DNA from: Eutrophomonas brisbanensis
GTDB lineage: Bacteria; Pseudomonadota; Gammaproteobacteria; Burkholderiales; Eutrophovitaceae
Length of the DNA stretch: 64,000 nt
Direction: 5' to 3'
Assembly (NCBI GenBank): GCA_038141705.1
Contig: JAYQIQ010000004.1
Location: 124,001-188,000 of the forward strand
Made by a program: the position numbers and the translations under genes. Positions 18,950-29,271 of this stretch are shown here, piece by piece (positions within the stretch are counted from its first letter, which is position 1; the number at the start of each line of letters is the position of its first letter). The notes below the pieces were generated by a model, which ran no database searches, was not told where the DNA came from, and worked only from the letters and a program-made list of their open reading frames with translations.

Positions 18950-19978
18950 TTAGATACCTCTTTTTCCCTTAATTTCAGTGGAGAGTTGAAAAACCGCCAT
19001 TGCGTAATTTTGGCTGGGATTGTATCGAGTAATCGAATAAAAATTTTGGAACGTTACCCAGTATTCATTACCATCAATCGCCGCAAGAGATATGAGAGCT
19101 ACTTTTTCCTTTGAATCGATATCCGGAACTGAAAGCCCGACATCCTGTAAATCTTTTATTACCAACCTTGGCTTGCTGGACCCCACAAGAGTTTCGACTT
19201 TCTCGTTGCCCTCAGGTATAGATACGAGCGACGCAATGTTTCCATGGGCGGCCCAACCAAAGCGCGCAAGATAGTTCGCGACACTCCCAACTGCGTCAGC
19301 GACGCTTTGCCCCAAATCCGCGCGGCCATCTCCATCAAAATCAATTGCATACTCTCGATAGCTAGACGGCATAAATTGAGCAATGCCTAAAGCCCCGGCG
19401 AAGGATCCACGCACCTCGAGTGGATCCAACTGATTATCACGCGCCATCAAGATAAACTGTTCTAACTCAGAGAGAAAATATTTGTTTCTCCGCTCTCCAT
19501 AGAACCCGAGTGTAAACAAAGCATCGAGGACTCGATGCGTACCCGTGAAAGAACCGTAATTCGTTTCAACCCCTATAAGAGCAACAATAATTTCCTGGGG
19601 AACACCGTACTTCTCTGTCGCTTGATCCAAAACCGCTTGGTTAGCAGACCAAAACTTTACCCCTTCCTCTATCCGGTAATCAGTTACATATCGCTCGCGG
19701 AAATAATGCCATGGCCTAGAAGTCGCGGGCCTTTTGAAGGCATCTAAGATACTCTGCTGCTTTTCTGCTGACGAGATGATAGTGGCGAGATATTCCTCTT
19801 CTAAACCATGCTTACTAGCCACCTCACGAACAAACTTTTGTATATTTTCGATATCGTCGTCGGTCTTCCCGAAATTTATCCCGAGGCAAAACAGCGTAAC
19901 CGAGAGAAAAACCCGTACTAACAAATGATTCTTACGTCTCAACGATATAACCTTTGAGTAGGAGGTAAAAGCCCTCAC
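18950..19978 (-). CDS. mltB: Lytic murein transglycosylase B
   Basis: 342 residues. The catalytic glutamate is in IGVETNYGS, followed by the family segments LDALFTLGF, GSFAGALGIAQFMPSSY and DFDGDGRADL. It cuts the glycan strand of peptidoglycan, leaving 1,6-anhydromuramic ends. An N-terminal hydrophobic segment (LLVRVFLSVTLFCLGINF) suggests export; no lipobox cysteine is seen. The start overlaps the ccmI stop by 4 bases, so it is coupled to the ccm operon. Confidence 0.92.
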   Translation of the reverse strand: MRAFTSYSKVISLRRKNHLLVRVFLSVTLFCLGINFGKTDDDIENIQKFVREVASKHGLEEEYLATIISSAEKQQSILDAFKRPATSRPWHYFRERYVTDYRIEEGVKFWSANQAVLDQATEKYGVPQEIIVALIGVETNYGSFTGTHRVLDALFTLGFYGERRNKYFLSELEQFILMARDNQLDPLEVRGSFAGALGIAQFMPSSYREYAIDFDGDGRADLGQSVADAVGSVANYLARFGWAAHGNIASLVSIPEGNEKVETLVGSSKPRLVIKDLQDVGLSVPDIDSKEKVALISLAAIDGNEYWVTFQNFYSITRYNPSQNYAMAVFQLSTEIKGKRGI

Positions 19979-21215
19979 TTTACGCGGCGATCAATCACCA
20001 AGTCAACCGTCGAACCGAGACTTATTCTCTTCACTTCACCCACGAGGTCTCCGGTCGCCTCAATCGCATTACCGCTTTTTGACACTCTCGCACCCACTAG
20101 TACTGAACCAAATTCAGATAATTTACGACTTTGCTGCAAAGACTCGTTATCACCGATTGAAAATTCGAATGGCAAATCTTTGACTTCTACCTTTAATGCC
20201 GCAATTGGCATCGGCGGTCCATCAACTGCTCGGACGAAAATGAATACCGATTCGGTGGGCAACACCAAATCTCGAACCCCCTCATCCAGTCTCAGACGAC
20301 CAGTAATTAATGCCTGCGAGGTCTGCCCGGATTCTGATATTTTTGGTAACGCGCCACTATCAGCTGCGACTGTTTTGCCTAACCGGCGCGAGGCCTCAGC
20401 CACCCCTCCTTCAGTGTTGAAACTAGATCATCATCATCGCGCACTAAACTTGCCAGAAGCGACCATCGCTCAATAGCTGTCTCGTAGTCTGCGTTGGCAA
20501 ATGCAATAGATCCACCCAGTGCCAAACCTTTTACATTATTCGGATCGTAGCCCAAGGCTCGATCAATCAACTGCCCAGGCTCGTGATCTTTCATATCGAC
20601 CAAAGCTAACGCCTCTGCATAATCTACAAGTAAATTCGCATCATCAGGTGACAATTCATAAGCCTGTTTCCAGGCCGAAACAGACTCATCAAAACGCCCC
20701 AATCCCTTGAGAGTTCGACCTAACATCACCCAACCTTCGACATCGGACGGATCATCTTTGAGGTGCGACCGAATTTTTATAAGAATTTCTTCTAACTGCT
20801 CGGGGGTCAGATGCTCTTTTTGATTCTCAACGAGCTCAGCAACATTCTGCGCTTCGGGTTGGCCAATTTTAAGATAAAGCCCGAGACTACCAATGGGAAC
20901 CATCACAAAAATCAATCCAGCTGCAACGAATCGATCCATCTTTGAGTTAGCCGCCGCCTGGGTTTTATGCTCCCCTATTTCATCCCTTTGCGCCCTGAGT
21001 TCTAGCTCGACCATCTCCTCTTCGTACGCAGTACGATCAATATCCCCATTTTGAAATCGGCGTTCGATGACCTCATAATCCCCCCGAAGGATATCCAAGT
21101 TACTACGACCTCTGGATCTGCCGATTTGCCCAACTTTGAACTTAAAGATCACAAGACCAAGAAAACCGATGACGAGTAGGAGAACGGCTCCAATAAAAAA
21201 GGACAGTACCGTCAT
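19975..21215 (-). CDS. ccmI: Cytochrome c maturation chaperone CcmI, frame broken
   Basis: About 413 residues after repair. Two N-terminal membrane segments (residues 1-25 and about 95-115) flank a cytoplasmic loop; a TPR region follows (WVMLGRTLKGLGRFDESVSAWKQ-type helices), then the C-terminal periplasmic domain with LPTESVFIFVRAVDGPPMP and VGARVSKSGNA. CcmI holds apocytochrome c for haem ligation. The first frame ends in KEGWLRPRAG; one more G in the run of four (20403-20406) gives KEGVAEASRRLGKTV and joins the second frame. Confidence 0.88.
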
Positions 21216-21682
21216 AGCTGATCCTTATCACCGCGCAATAATGCTCTCAAATCCTCACGATCAGCAGAATTAAGAGCAGAATCCGGCTCCGCGCGCCTCT
21301 TCAGTTGGTTACTTACCAAAAAAGCAATCGCTAGTGCTAACAAAAGAAACGGCCCAAACCAGAGAGCCCAGGTTCTCTCCTTCACCGGAGGATCGTACAA
21401 AACGAAGTCACCGTATCTCTCGACCATATACTGCTTGATCTCTTGCTCAGACTTTCCTTGGCGAAGCATTCGTGATACCTGATTACGCAAATCAACCGCT
21501 AAACTAGCATTCGAGTCAGCGATTGTTTGGTTTTGACAGACCAAACACCGCAGCTCCGCACTGATGCTCTTAACTTTTTCCTGAAAGTCCGCACTCAACT
21601 CCGATGACTGCTCAGCAGTGGAGAGAAATGACAGGCTGAGAAAAAATGAATATGCCGTAAATAGGAAAAATTTTTTGATCAC
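21212..21682 (-). CDS. ccmH: Cytochrome c maturation protein CcmH
   Basis: 156 residues. A signal or anchor segment (5-22), the thiol motif LRCLVC with C46 and C49, the family run QNQTIADSNASLAVDLRNQV, and a C-terminal membrane helix (LWFGPFLLLALAIAFLVS). It keeps the apocytochrome CxxCH cysteines reduced. It is the short form, with the TPR part encoded separately as CcmI, with which it overlaps by 4 bases. Confidence 0.95.
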   Translation of the reverse strand: MIKKFFLFTAYSFFLSLSFLSTAEQSSELSADFQEKVKSISAELRCLVCQNQTIADSNASLAVDLRNQVSRMLRQGKSEQEIKQYMVERYGDFVLYDPPVKERTWALWFGPFLLLALAIAFLVSNQLKRRAEPDSALNSADREDLRALLRGDKDQL

Positions 21683-22200
21683 TGCAAACTCTCGACTAAT
21701 GGCAATAATTCATCTTGTATATCGATGGAACTCAAAGGTCCTATTTTTTTGTATCGGATAACCCCGCTCTTATCAATCAAAAACGTTTCTGGCACACCGT
21801 AGACCCCGAAATCCATTCCTACCAGACCATCTATATCCACCGCGACAGCTGAGTATGGATTTCCATGCTTACCCAACCAATCTGCAGCACTTTGAAAGCC
21901 GTCTTTATAGTTTAGGCCCACGACTATCACTCGATTCTGGGAAGCAAGCTCCATGAGCATTGGATGCTCATCCAAACATGGGGTACACCATGACGCAAAA
22001 ACATTTAACACCCAGACTTTCCCATCAAACGTTTTCGAGGTCACTGCCGAATTTTCTTTCTCCAATTTCGGTAAAGAAAACTCAGGTATCGACTTCCCGA
22101 TTAAAGGTGAAGGCACTTCCCGAGGATTCAGAAAAAGCCCTCTCCACAAAAATATGGCGACCAGGACGAAAATGGCGAGAGGAAGAAGATATTTTCGCAA
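21679..22200 (-). CDS. ccmG: Thiol:disulfide interchange protein CcmG/DsbE
   Basis: 173 residues. One N-terminal membrane anchor (about 4-24) and a periplasmic thioredoxin fold with active site C72-T-P-C75 in FASWCTPCLDEHP. The cis-proline loop is YGVPETFLIDKSG. It passes reducing power to CcmH and the apocytochrome. It overlaps ccmH by 4 bases. Confidence 0.95.
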   Translation of the reverse strand: MRKYLLPLAIFVLVAIFLWRGLFLNPREVPSPLIGKSIPEFSLPKLEKENSAVTSKTFDGKVWVLNVFASWCTPCLDEHPMLMELASQNRVIVVGLNYKDGFQSAADWLGKHGNPYSAVAVDIDGLVGMDFGVYGVPETFLIDKSGVIRYKKIGPLSSIDIQDELLPLVESLQ

Positions 22201-22237
22201 TTAAATTCCCTATGAAATATTTATCAACACATATAGA

Positions 22238-24217
22238 TCAAGAACTGATGGCTACCTGATTTGGCGCCGACCTCCTCTTGGACCGGTACTTTTTATCAGA
22301 AATCGCCAATAGACCACCAAGCGCCATCAAGAACGCCCCTCCCCAAATCCAGTCAACAAATGGTTTTAAGTAAACCCTAACGACCCAGGAGCCATCCTCT
22401 AACGCCTCACCAAGGGAAACGTAGAGATCTCTAAATAATCCTGTATCTATCGCGGCTTCAGTCATTGGCATACGCTGAACATGATAAAAACGCTTCTCAG
22501 GATAAAGAGTAGACACAAGCTTTCCATCATCACCATGAACAAAAACCGTCCCCTTGACCCCATTGTAATTTGGACCAATTAGGTCATCCAATGAGGCCAG
22601 ACTAAATCTGTAACCGCTCAACTCGACAGACCCCCCTACCGCGAGTTTTACGTCACGCTCCTCCTCATAGCCCTTTACTAGGGTGACGCCAAAAATGAAA
22701 ACTGCCACACCTAGGTGAGCAACGAGCATTCCATAGTAAGACCTAGGCAGAGAATTAATAACTTGAAAAATAGTTCTCTCAGATCCCATTCTCAGTCTTC
22801 GGATCTGCTCGAGTAGATTCACGAGACCCGACACCACAATCCAGAAACCCAGCAACAAGCCAATCGATACAAATACCGACCAACTACCCATCACCATCGG
22901 AACAATAATTGCCGAAACAAGCGAAATCGCAAAAGCCCACTTGAGCTTTGTTGCAAGCTCTAAAGTTTTAGCATTCTTCCAACGCAATACCGGTCCAATA
23001 CCCATCAGAAACATGGCTGGCGCCATCAGCGGAAAAAAAATGGCATCAAAGTAAGGGGGGCCCACCGATATCTTACCTAGTCCCATCGCATCTAAAAAAA
23101 GTGGATATAACGTACCAAGTAGGACCGATGCCGCAGCGACCACCAAAAGCACATTGTTTGCCAATAAAGCCGATTCTCGCGAGATAAAGTTGAAGTTTCC
23201 ACCCAATCCCACTTTAGGTGCTCGCCAAGCAAATAAGAGCAGAGACGCCCCTATCACTACAATTAAGAACCCTAGGATAAATACACCTCTCTCTGGATCC
23301 GTAGCGAATGCATGGACCGACGTCAACACCCCTGAACGAACAAGAAAGGTTCCAAGTAACGAAAGCGAAAAAGTAATTATCGATAGCAGCACGGTCCAAA
23401 TTTTGAAACTTCCGCGTTTTTCTGTCACAGATAATGAATGAATCAGCGCAGTTCCACACAGCCACGGCATGAAAGATGCATTCTCTACTGGGTCCCAAAA
23501 CCACCAACCACCCCAGCCTAGTTCGTAATACGCCCACCAACTACCTAACGCAATACCAACAGTTAAGAAACACCAAGCCGCTGTTGTCCAAGGGCGCGAC
23601 CATCGAGCCCAGGTCGAGTCGAGTTTTCCGCTAATCAAAGCCCCAATCGCAAATGCAAAAACTACCGAAAAACCCACATAGCCCATATAAAGCATTGGCG
23701 GGTGTATCACAATCCCCGGATCTTGTAACAACGGATTTAAATCCCGCCCATCGGCTGCTGGCGGCAGCAATCTATCGAACGGGTTGGAAGTCAGTAGCAT
23801 GAATAAATAAAAACCAATCGCAATTGCCGACATCACACCCAAAATTAGGGAGCGCATCTCATCTGGCATTTGCTTACTAAATAAAGAGACCGCCGACATC
23901 CAACCGCTAAGCATTAGCACCCATAAGAGCAAAGACCCCTCGTGGCTTCCCCAACTCGCCGCAAGCTTATAGGGCCAAGGCAATTGGCTATTGGAGTTGG
24001 ATGCGACATTTAAGACAGAAAAATCATCGACCAAAAAAGAGGTCGCGAGACAACAAAAACCCGCCAGCGTAAGCAAGAAAATTACGTAGGAGCTATACCT
24101 CGGGAAAGCAATCAGGCGAGAACTCGAACGAACCGCCCCTCCGAAACAGATTAACGTCTGCGCAATGGAGACCCAGAGTGCAAGGATGATTAAAAAGTGC
24201 CCTATTTCTGGGATCAA
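22238..24217 (-). CDS. ccmF: Haem lyase subunit CcmF
   Basis: 659 residues, a polytopic membrane protein with many hydrophobic helices. The WWD motif GWGGWWFWDPVENASFMPW lies near residue 235, flanked by conserved histidines (HPPMLYMGYVG upstream). CcmF ligates haem from holo-CcmE to the apocytochrome. Large and intact. Confidence 0.96.
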   Translation of the reverse strand: MIPEIGHFLIILALWVSIAQTLICFGGAVRSSSRLIAFPRYSSYVIFLLTLAGFCCLATSFLVDDFSVLNVASNSNSQLPWPYKLAASWGSHEGSLLLWVLMLSGWMSAVSLFSKQMPDEMRSLILGVMSAIAIGFYLFMLLTSNPFDRLLPPAADGRDLNPLLQDPGIVIHPPMLYMGYVGFSVVFAFAIGALISGKLDSTWARWSRPWTTAAWCFLTVGIALGSWWAYYELGWGGWWFWDPVENASFMPWLCGTALIHSLSVTEKRGSFKIWTVLLSIITFSLSLLGTFLVRSGVLTSVHAFATDPERGVFILGFLIVVIGASLLLFAWRAPKVGLGGNFNFISRESALLANNVLLVVAAASVLLGTLYPLFLDAMGLGKISVGPPYFDAIFFPLMAPAMFLMGIGPVLRWKNAKTLELATKLKWAFAISLVSAIIVPMVMGSWSVFVSIGLLLGFWIVVSGLVNLLEQIRRLRMGSERTIFQVINSLPRSYYGMLVAHLGVAVFIFGVTLVKGYEEERDVKLAVGGSVELSGYRFSLASLDDLIGPNYNGVKGTVFVHGDDGKLVSTLYPEKRFYHVQRMPMTEAAIDTGLFRDLYVSLGEALEDGSWVVRVYLKPFVDWIWGGAFLMALGGLLAISDKKYRSKRRSAPNQVAISS

Positions 24218-24243
24218 AAATACCTCCTCAAAGCCATAAACCG

Positions 24244-24684
24244 TTATTCACTTGCCTTCAGCTCGCGAGCACGCTTGAGCGCTTCGGCAGCTTCGGGTGG
24301 CATATAATTCTCGTCGTGCTTAGCGAGCACTTGATCCGCAATGAACGATCCATTCTCGATTAATCTACCCTGCGCAACCACTCCCTTGCCCTCCCGAAAT
24401 AAATCTGGAAGTATTCCCTCATAGGTGACATCGATCGCATGGATAGTGTCTGTGACAGAGAAAGAAACACTCACCCCATCCTGTTTTCTTTGTAAGCTTC
24501 CGTCCACAACCATGCCGCCAATCCTAAAAGCTCTCGCAACCGGAACCTTTCCTTCAACAACTTCCGTGGGAGTATAAAAAAATACGAGGTTGCTCTTGAA
24601 AGCATTCAGAACAAGGAGCGCCGCTACGGACACTAGAGCTAGCACAGCGATGATCAGCAATAAGCGCTTTTGCCTTGGTTTCAT
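24244..24684 (-). CDS. ccmE: Haem chaperone CcmE
   Basis: 146 residues: an N-terminal membrane anchor (7-27), an OB-fold beta barrel, and the covalent haem-binding histidine H123 in KHDENYMPPE with the nearby tyrosine Y127. CcmE carries haem from CcmABCD to CcmF. Confidence 0.95.
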   Translation of the reverse strand: MKPRQKRLLLIIAVLALVSVAALLVLNAFKSNLVFFYTPTEVVEGKVPVARAFRIGGMVVDGSLQRKQDGVSVSFSVTDTIHAIDVTYEGILPDLFREGKGVVAQGRLIENGSFIADQVLAKHDENYMPPEAAEALKRARELKASE

Positions 24685-24743
24685 TTATCTAATTGTTTGA
24701 AAATATCAGAGGAATACGACCAGAAACAGTCCATGGAGTTCGC

Positions 24744-24866
24744 TCACGGTTCGCGCAAACTAAATGTTTCAATCGCGATAGCGAAAAGCGTTACTAGGTA
24801 TGAACCCCAAACATATAGCCCATAGCCGCCCATATCAATAAAATTCTGCAAAGAACCCCAATCCAT
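24744..24866 (-). CDS. ccmD: Haem exporter protein CcmD (short)
   Basis: A 40-residue ORF between ccmC and ccmE. The N-terminus MDWGSLQNFIDMGGYGLYVW and the following GSYLVTLFAIAIE membrane helix match the CcmD pattern MGGYxxYVWxSY. A ribosome site GGAG lies about nine bases before ATG. CcmD holds CcmE to CcmC. The usual basic tail is nearly absent (ends SLREP); another frame would continue with ANRERTPWTV and reach a stop just before ccmE, so a lost base near the end is possible. Confidence 0.85.
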   Translation of the reverse strand: MDWGSLQNFIDMGGYGLYVWGSYLVTLFAIAIETFSLREP

Positions 24867-24905
24867 AACTTGATCTCCTCTACCTCAAAAGTCGAACGAG
24901 AGAAT

Positions 24906-25622
24906 TCAATTGTTCAACCAACCAGAATTACGCTCACGGTCTCGAATAATTTTTCTGACTCGCAACATCGAGACGGCGATCGAATACATCCAAAAACTGA
25001 GTGCCATCAAGAGCATTCCGAGCAGCATATCGCTGGCCATACTGGGAGCTTTAGTAAGTGATACCGAGGCACCTTGGTGTAACGTGTTCCACCATTTTAC
25101 CGAGAAGTAAATAATGGGAACGTTAACAACACCTACAATGGCGAGGATCGCCGACGCTTTATCTGCTCGCCTCGGATCTTCTATCGATGCCCTGAGCGCC
25201 ATGAAGCCTACATAAAGAAACAATAGAACCAGCTCAGAGGTTAATCGAGCATCCCATACCCACCAAGTACCCCAAGTAGGCCTGCCCCAAAACGCTCCAG
25301 TCCACAGAGCTAAAAAAGTCATAAGAGCCCCTGTCGGAGCAAGTGCCTGCGCCAACATCGACGACAAACGCGTGTTTAATATCAAACCTACCGCAGCCCA
25401 AAAAGCCATAACTACATATATGAACATGGACATCCACGCTGCTGGAACGTGAATAAAAATGATTCGATAAGCTTCACCTTGCTGGTGATCCGTTGGCGCT
25501 ACGAAAAATCCAATATAAAGACCCGGTATACCAAAACATATCGCTAAAACAAAAAATACAGCTGCTATTTTTTTCGCGGCTGGGTAAAAATTTTGAGGAG
25601 TTGAGTATTTCCAAAAACGCAT
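24906..25622 (-). CDS. ccmC: Haem exporter/handling protein CcmC
   Basis: About 238 residues from the ATG giving MRFWKYSTPQNFY; the frame stays open 22 codons further up to a GTG, but homologues begin near this ATG. Six membrane helices; the WWD motif WGTWWVWDARLTSELVL lies near residue 120 and HVPAAWMSMFIY carries a conserved histidine. CcmC loads haem onto CcmE. Confidence 0.93.
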   Translation of the reverse strand: MRFWKYSTPQNFYPAAKKIAAVFFVLAICFGIPGLYIGFFVAPTDHQQGEAYRIIFIHVPAAWMSMFIYVVMAFWAAVGLILNTRLSSMLAQALAPTGALMTFLALWTGAFWGRPTWGTWWVWDARLTSELVLLFLYVGFMALRASIEDPRRADKASAILAIVGVVNVPIIYFSVKWWNTLHQGASVSLTKAPSMASDMLLGMLLMALSFWMYSIAVSMLRVRKIIRDRERNSGWLNN

Positions 25623-25720
25623 AAAGTGTAGAAGCTGCAAAGTTTGCGAACAGATCAAAGCGGTACGATCTCCCCCCAAAGAACACACTGACTGTTGGGA
25701 ATCTAATCGCTAGGCAGCCG

Positions 25721-26395
25721 TTATTCTAAAGCAATTTTCAAGGCAGCCGAGGTCGCGAGAGGGCACAAAGCTAGAGAGAGACAGAGGAACGCAAGCAAGA
25801 TCGAGAAATGGCCGATTGTCTCCATCCCCTGTAAACTGGCAACAGTGCCTCCAACCCCAAAGATTAATACTGGAATATAAAGGGGAAGAATGAGAAGCGC
25901 AGTTAATGCCGCCCCGCTTCGCACCCCAAGCGTTAACGCAGCACCGACCGACCCTAGTAAGGAGAGCACTGGAGTACCAATTAAAAGAGTAAGCGCCATT
26001 ATCCATGAAGCCTCAGCGCTAAGACCGAACTGCATACCAACGAAAGGCGACAAAATAACGATTGGCAAGGTCGTAATTAGCCAGTGTGCAAAAATTTTTG
26101 AAACCACAACCAGCACTAATGGCTCCCCCGACAAAAGAAATTGTTCTAGAGAACCATCAATAAAATCACTCTCAAACATCCGATGGAGTGCTAACAAAGA
26201 CGAGAGCAACGCCGCTACCCAAACCACACCAGGCCCCACCGTTCTTAAGCTGCCAAGTATCAGGGCCAACAGCAAATGGGAATAATGAGGCAACAATCAA
26301 AAAAAGAAAAATATCGTTGCAATATCAGTTTTTTGCGTCAGTGAAATCTTAAATTCACGAAGCAAAACAGCCAAAAATAATGATCGCGAGCGCAT
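25721..26395 (-). CDS. ccmB: Haem exporter permease CcmB, frame broken twice
   Basis: About 224 residues after repair; the membrane subunit of the CcmAB ABC transporter. The start MRSRSLFLAVLLREFKISL is two bases after the ccmA stop. The frame hits TGA after ATIFFFF; one more T in the run of seven (26299-26305) gives LIVASLFPFAVGP, and a second slip near 26244-26250 returns to RTVGPGVVWVAALLSSL. The rest (FESDFIDGSLEQFLLS onward) follows CcmB to the end. Confidence 0.86.
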
Positions 26396-26397
26396 AG

Positions 26398-27013
26398 TCA
26401 GTTCATAGTCAAGATTTTTGGTCTGACAGCCAGACCGATATCTTGATGCGTCGTATAAATCAATAAACCGCCATTGGAAACGTGTTCTGAGAGCGCAGCA
26501 CTTAAAGACTCTGTAGAACTTTTATCGAGCGACACAAAAGGTTCATCAAGAATCCAGATAGGCCTTTCACGTGAGATCCGTAATCGAGCAAGCGCCACCC
26601 GCTTACGTTGACCAGCAGAAAGTCTACTTACCGGTACTGATAACTTCGAATGCAGATCTTGTTCGTATAAGAGCCTCACGGATGGTAGCTACATCAGAGT
26701 CAATACCCATAACGGACAGAGAAGCAATCAAATTTTCTTCCGCCGTCAGATTTCCTTTAAGCGCATCAAAGTGACCGAGGTAATTTACTAAACACGAATA
26801 GTCGTGTCCGAGAGTCCGGATGTCTTTATTCGCCCATTGAACTTCACCGGCATCAGGACGAGAAAAACCACACAGGATCCGTAATAGCGTAGTCTTCCCC
26901 GAGCCGTTCACTCCATTTACAAGGAGCGCTTCTCCCTCTTCTAAACTAAAACTCAAATCCTCAAAAAGTTTTTTATAACCACGCGTACTCGTGACCGACT
27001 TGAGTTCTAACAC
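26398..27013 (-). CDS. ccmA: Haem exporter ATPase CcmA, frame broken
   Basis: About 204 residues after repair. Walker A is VNGVNGSGKTTLLRIL near residue 38, the signature RLSAGQRKRVALARL and Walker B IWILDEPFVSLD. CcmAB uses ATP to release haem-loaded CcmE from CcmC. The frame breaks near 26664-26667 between IREAL and EQDLHSKLSVPVSRL. It is short, as CcmA normally is. Confidence 0.9.
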
Positions 27014-27027
27014 TTTCGAAAAAACCT

Positions 27028-27444
27028 CTAAGACTTGGGACGCTCTAAAAATGCAAAGAGGCCCATTCCAACAATCATCGAAACTACGAATATCACTGCT
27101 TCACTGTACCCCATACCAAAGGCCACTAAACTTGGCCCCGGACAGAAACCAGCGATCCCCCAACCGATACCAAAAATTAGACTTCCTAAAACTAATCTTT
27201 TATCGATAGTTGCGTTGGTCGGAAGAGCCATTGGCTCGCCTAGAAGACTCAGGGTACGTCTTTTTGCAAAGTGGAACGTCACGAGACCAACTGCTATTGC
27301 CCCACCCATAACGAAGGCCAATGAAGGATCCCAATTCCCGGCAAGATCCAGAAAACCTACCACCTTTGCCGGGTTTGACATTCCGGATACGATCAAACCT
27401 ATTCCAAAAACTAAGCCCGCAATAAGCGCTGATAAACTTTTCAT
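27028..27444 (-). CDS. YeeE/YedE-type membrane protein, second half-unit (DUF6691-like)
   Basis: 138 residues with about four membrane helices. The motif GIGWGIAGFCPGPSLVAFG carries the conserved cysteine thought to relay thiosulfate sulfur in YeeE-type channels. The protein looks like one half of a two-part YeeE/YedE transporter; the other half is the next gene upstream. It precedes ccmA by 14 bases and may be co-transcribed with the ccm genes. Confidence 0.85.
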   Translation of the reverse strand: MKSLSALIAGLVFGIGLIVSGMSNPAKVVGFLDLAGNWDPSLAFVMGGAIAVGLVTFHFAKRRTLSLLGEPMALPTNATIDKRLVLGSLIFGIGWGIAGFCPGPSLVAFGMGYSEAVIFVVSMIVGMGLFAFLERPKS

Positions 27445-27453
27445 TCGGTCACC

Positions 27454-27881
27454 TCACAGAATATGCTTAATTAGAAATACCACTACAAATCCCGCGATCA
27501 TAAAACTCACCGTTGCAGCCAGCGATCTTGGTGATAACCGAGAAAGCCCAACAACACCATGGCCACTGGTACACCCGCGGCGTAACGAGTTCCGATTCCG
27601 ACGAGCAGCCCTGCAAGAACCAAGCTATAGGTCGAGGCTTCGATAATGGCCTCAGGCACTGCAGCAAAAATACCATACACAAACGATGAGGCCAGGAGCC
27701 CGATTAAGAACATCGATCTCCAGCCTAATTCAGATGACTTTCCACTGATTACTCCCCCGAGAATCCCACTGATTCCCGCTATTTTCCCATTCATAAATAT
27801 GAAAATTGCCGTGGATATCCCTAAGAGAACGCCACCAGCTAACGACATCCATGGCGTGAATACATCCCAATTTATAGTCAT
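27454..27881 (-). CDS. YeeE/YedE-type sulfur-transport membrane protein, first half-unit, frame broken
   Basis: About 142 residues after repair. The start MTINWDVFTPWMSLAGGVLL leads into membrane helices. The frame slips after GTRYAAG; adding a G to the short run at 27574-27576 gives GCTSGHGVVGLSRLSPRSL, the family's core motif with its cysteine, and a final helix FMIAGFVVVFLIKHIL to the stop at 27454-27456. Ten bases separate it from the second half. Confidence 0.85.
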
Positions 27882-27999
27882 ACGCCTCCCCTTTTATGCT
27901 CTATGCCCAAGTTACCCGTATCCTGCTTACACAGAATGCGGCCAATCACATATTTTATTAGATCCTCTCGCCCTGTCATTATATCTTGGTGTTACAAAC

Positions 28000-29182
28000 T
28001 TAATAGGATCTCGGCAACCCCAAAACTTTCTCGGCTATGTAACAAAGAATCATCTCTCGACTGATCTGGCGCAATACGCATGAGCATTACCTCGCGAAGA
28101 TAACGTTCGATGTTGTACTCTTTGGCATACCCAACACCACCATGCGTTCGCAGTGCGCGATCGCACGCCTCGAACGCCGCTTCCGCTGCCAAATACTTTG
28201 CTGCATTTGCCTCAGCACCGCAGTTACGCCCATTATCGTACGAGCGTGCAGCATGCCAGACCATCAAATCTGCAGCCTCCAATGCCATCCAACTTTCAGC
28301 AAGGGGATGCTGAATCGATTGATTCTCTCCAATCTTCCTTCCGAAAACTTCACGCTCAGAAGCATATTTTGCGGCTAGGTCTACCGCCCTCTTGCCAACG
28401 CCGATAGTTTCAGATGCAATCAAAATACGCTCGGGATTTAACGAATCGAGTAACAACCGAAACCCATCCCCCTCATCCCCAATTCGACTCTCTAAATCAA
28501 CCTCTAAATTATCGATAAAAACCATGTTCGAATCGACAGCATTTCTACCCATCTTATCAATCGCCTTAACCTCAATTCGGCGCCGGTCTAGGTCACAATA
28601 AAAAAGAGTCAGACCGTCCATAGGTTTTGCACATTGGTCCTTAGGAGTCGTCCTTACCAATAATAAAATTTTATTAGCCTCTTGCGCTGTGGTAGTCCAC
28701 ATCTTTTGACCGCTGATAACATAGCGATCCCCTACCCTCCGACCAGTAGTTGAAATACTTGATGTATCAAGGCCCGCATTTGGTTCTGTAACTCCAAATG
28801 CAACCTTGTGATTGCCATCGATTAACGGTGGGATGAATTTGAGCTTCTGCTCAGTGGAACCATGTTTAACAATTGCGTGAGGACCAAAGAGATTTATGTG
28901 AATCGAAGAACACGCTGAAATCGCACCAGCCGAATTCCCGACGATTTGCATCATCAGCGCAGCATCACTGACCCCTAAGCCACTGCCCCCAAGCTCTCGA
29001 GGCATCGTGATGCCGAGCCACCCACCATCAGCGAAGGCCTGATGAAACTCTGTAGGGAACGAATGTGTCCGCTCCTTCTCTCGCCAATATGCATCATCGA
29101 AACGAGCACAAAGAGCCCCAACGGCTTCAAATATCTGTTGCCTTCTGTCATTGGGCTCGAGACCTGCGGGTAAATTTTTCAT
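28000..29182 (-). CDS. Acyl-CoA dehydrogenase, frame broken near the end
   Basis: About 393 residues. Family marks are AFGVTEPNAGLDTSS (FAD/substrate loop), YVISGQKMWTTTAQEANKI, VFGRKIGENQSIQ and the C-terminal THGGVGYAKEYNIERYLREV. It oxidises an acyl-CoA and passes electrons to ETF; the substrate cannot be told. After RIAP the frame goes astray; dropping one base near 28065 gives ISREMILCYIAEKVLGLPRS and a stop at 28000-28002, the usual ending. Confidence 0.88.
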
Positions 29183-29271
29183 GCTCGCTCACTGATGTAA
29201 CACACTACTAACTGTCGTCTCCGCAGTGTATCATCCGAGAACGTCAAAGATATACAACATCACAACAAAAC

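Noticed and set aside
27035..27646. 203-codon plus-strand frame opposite the YedE genes
   Set aside because: It is antisense to two clear membrane proteins, has no ribosome site and reads as the complement of hydrophobic codons.
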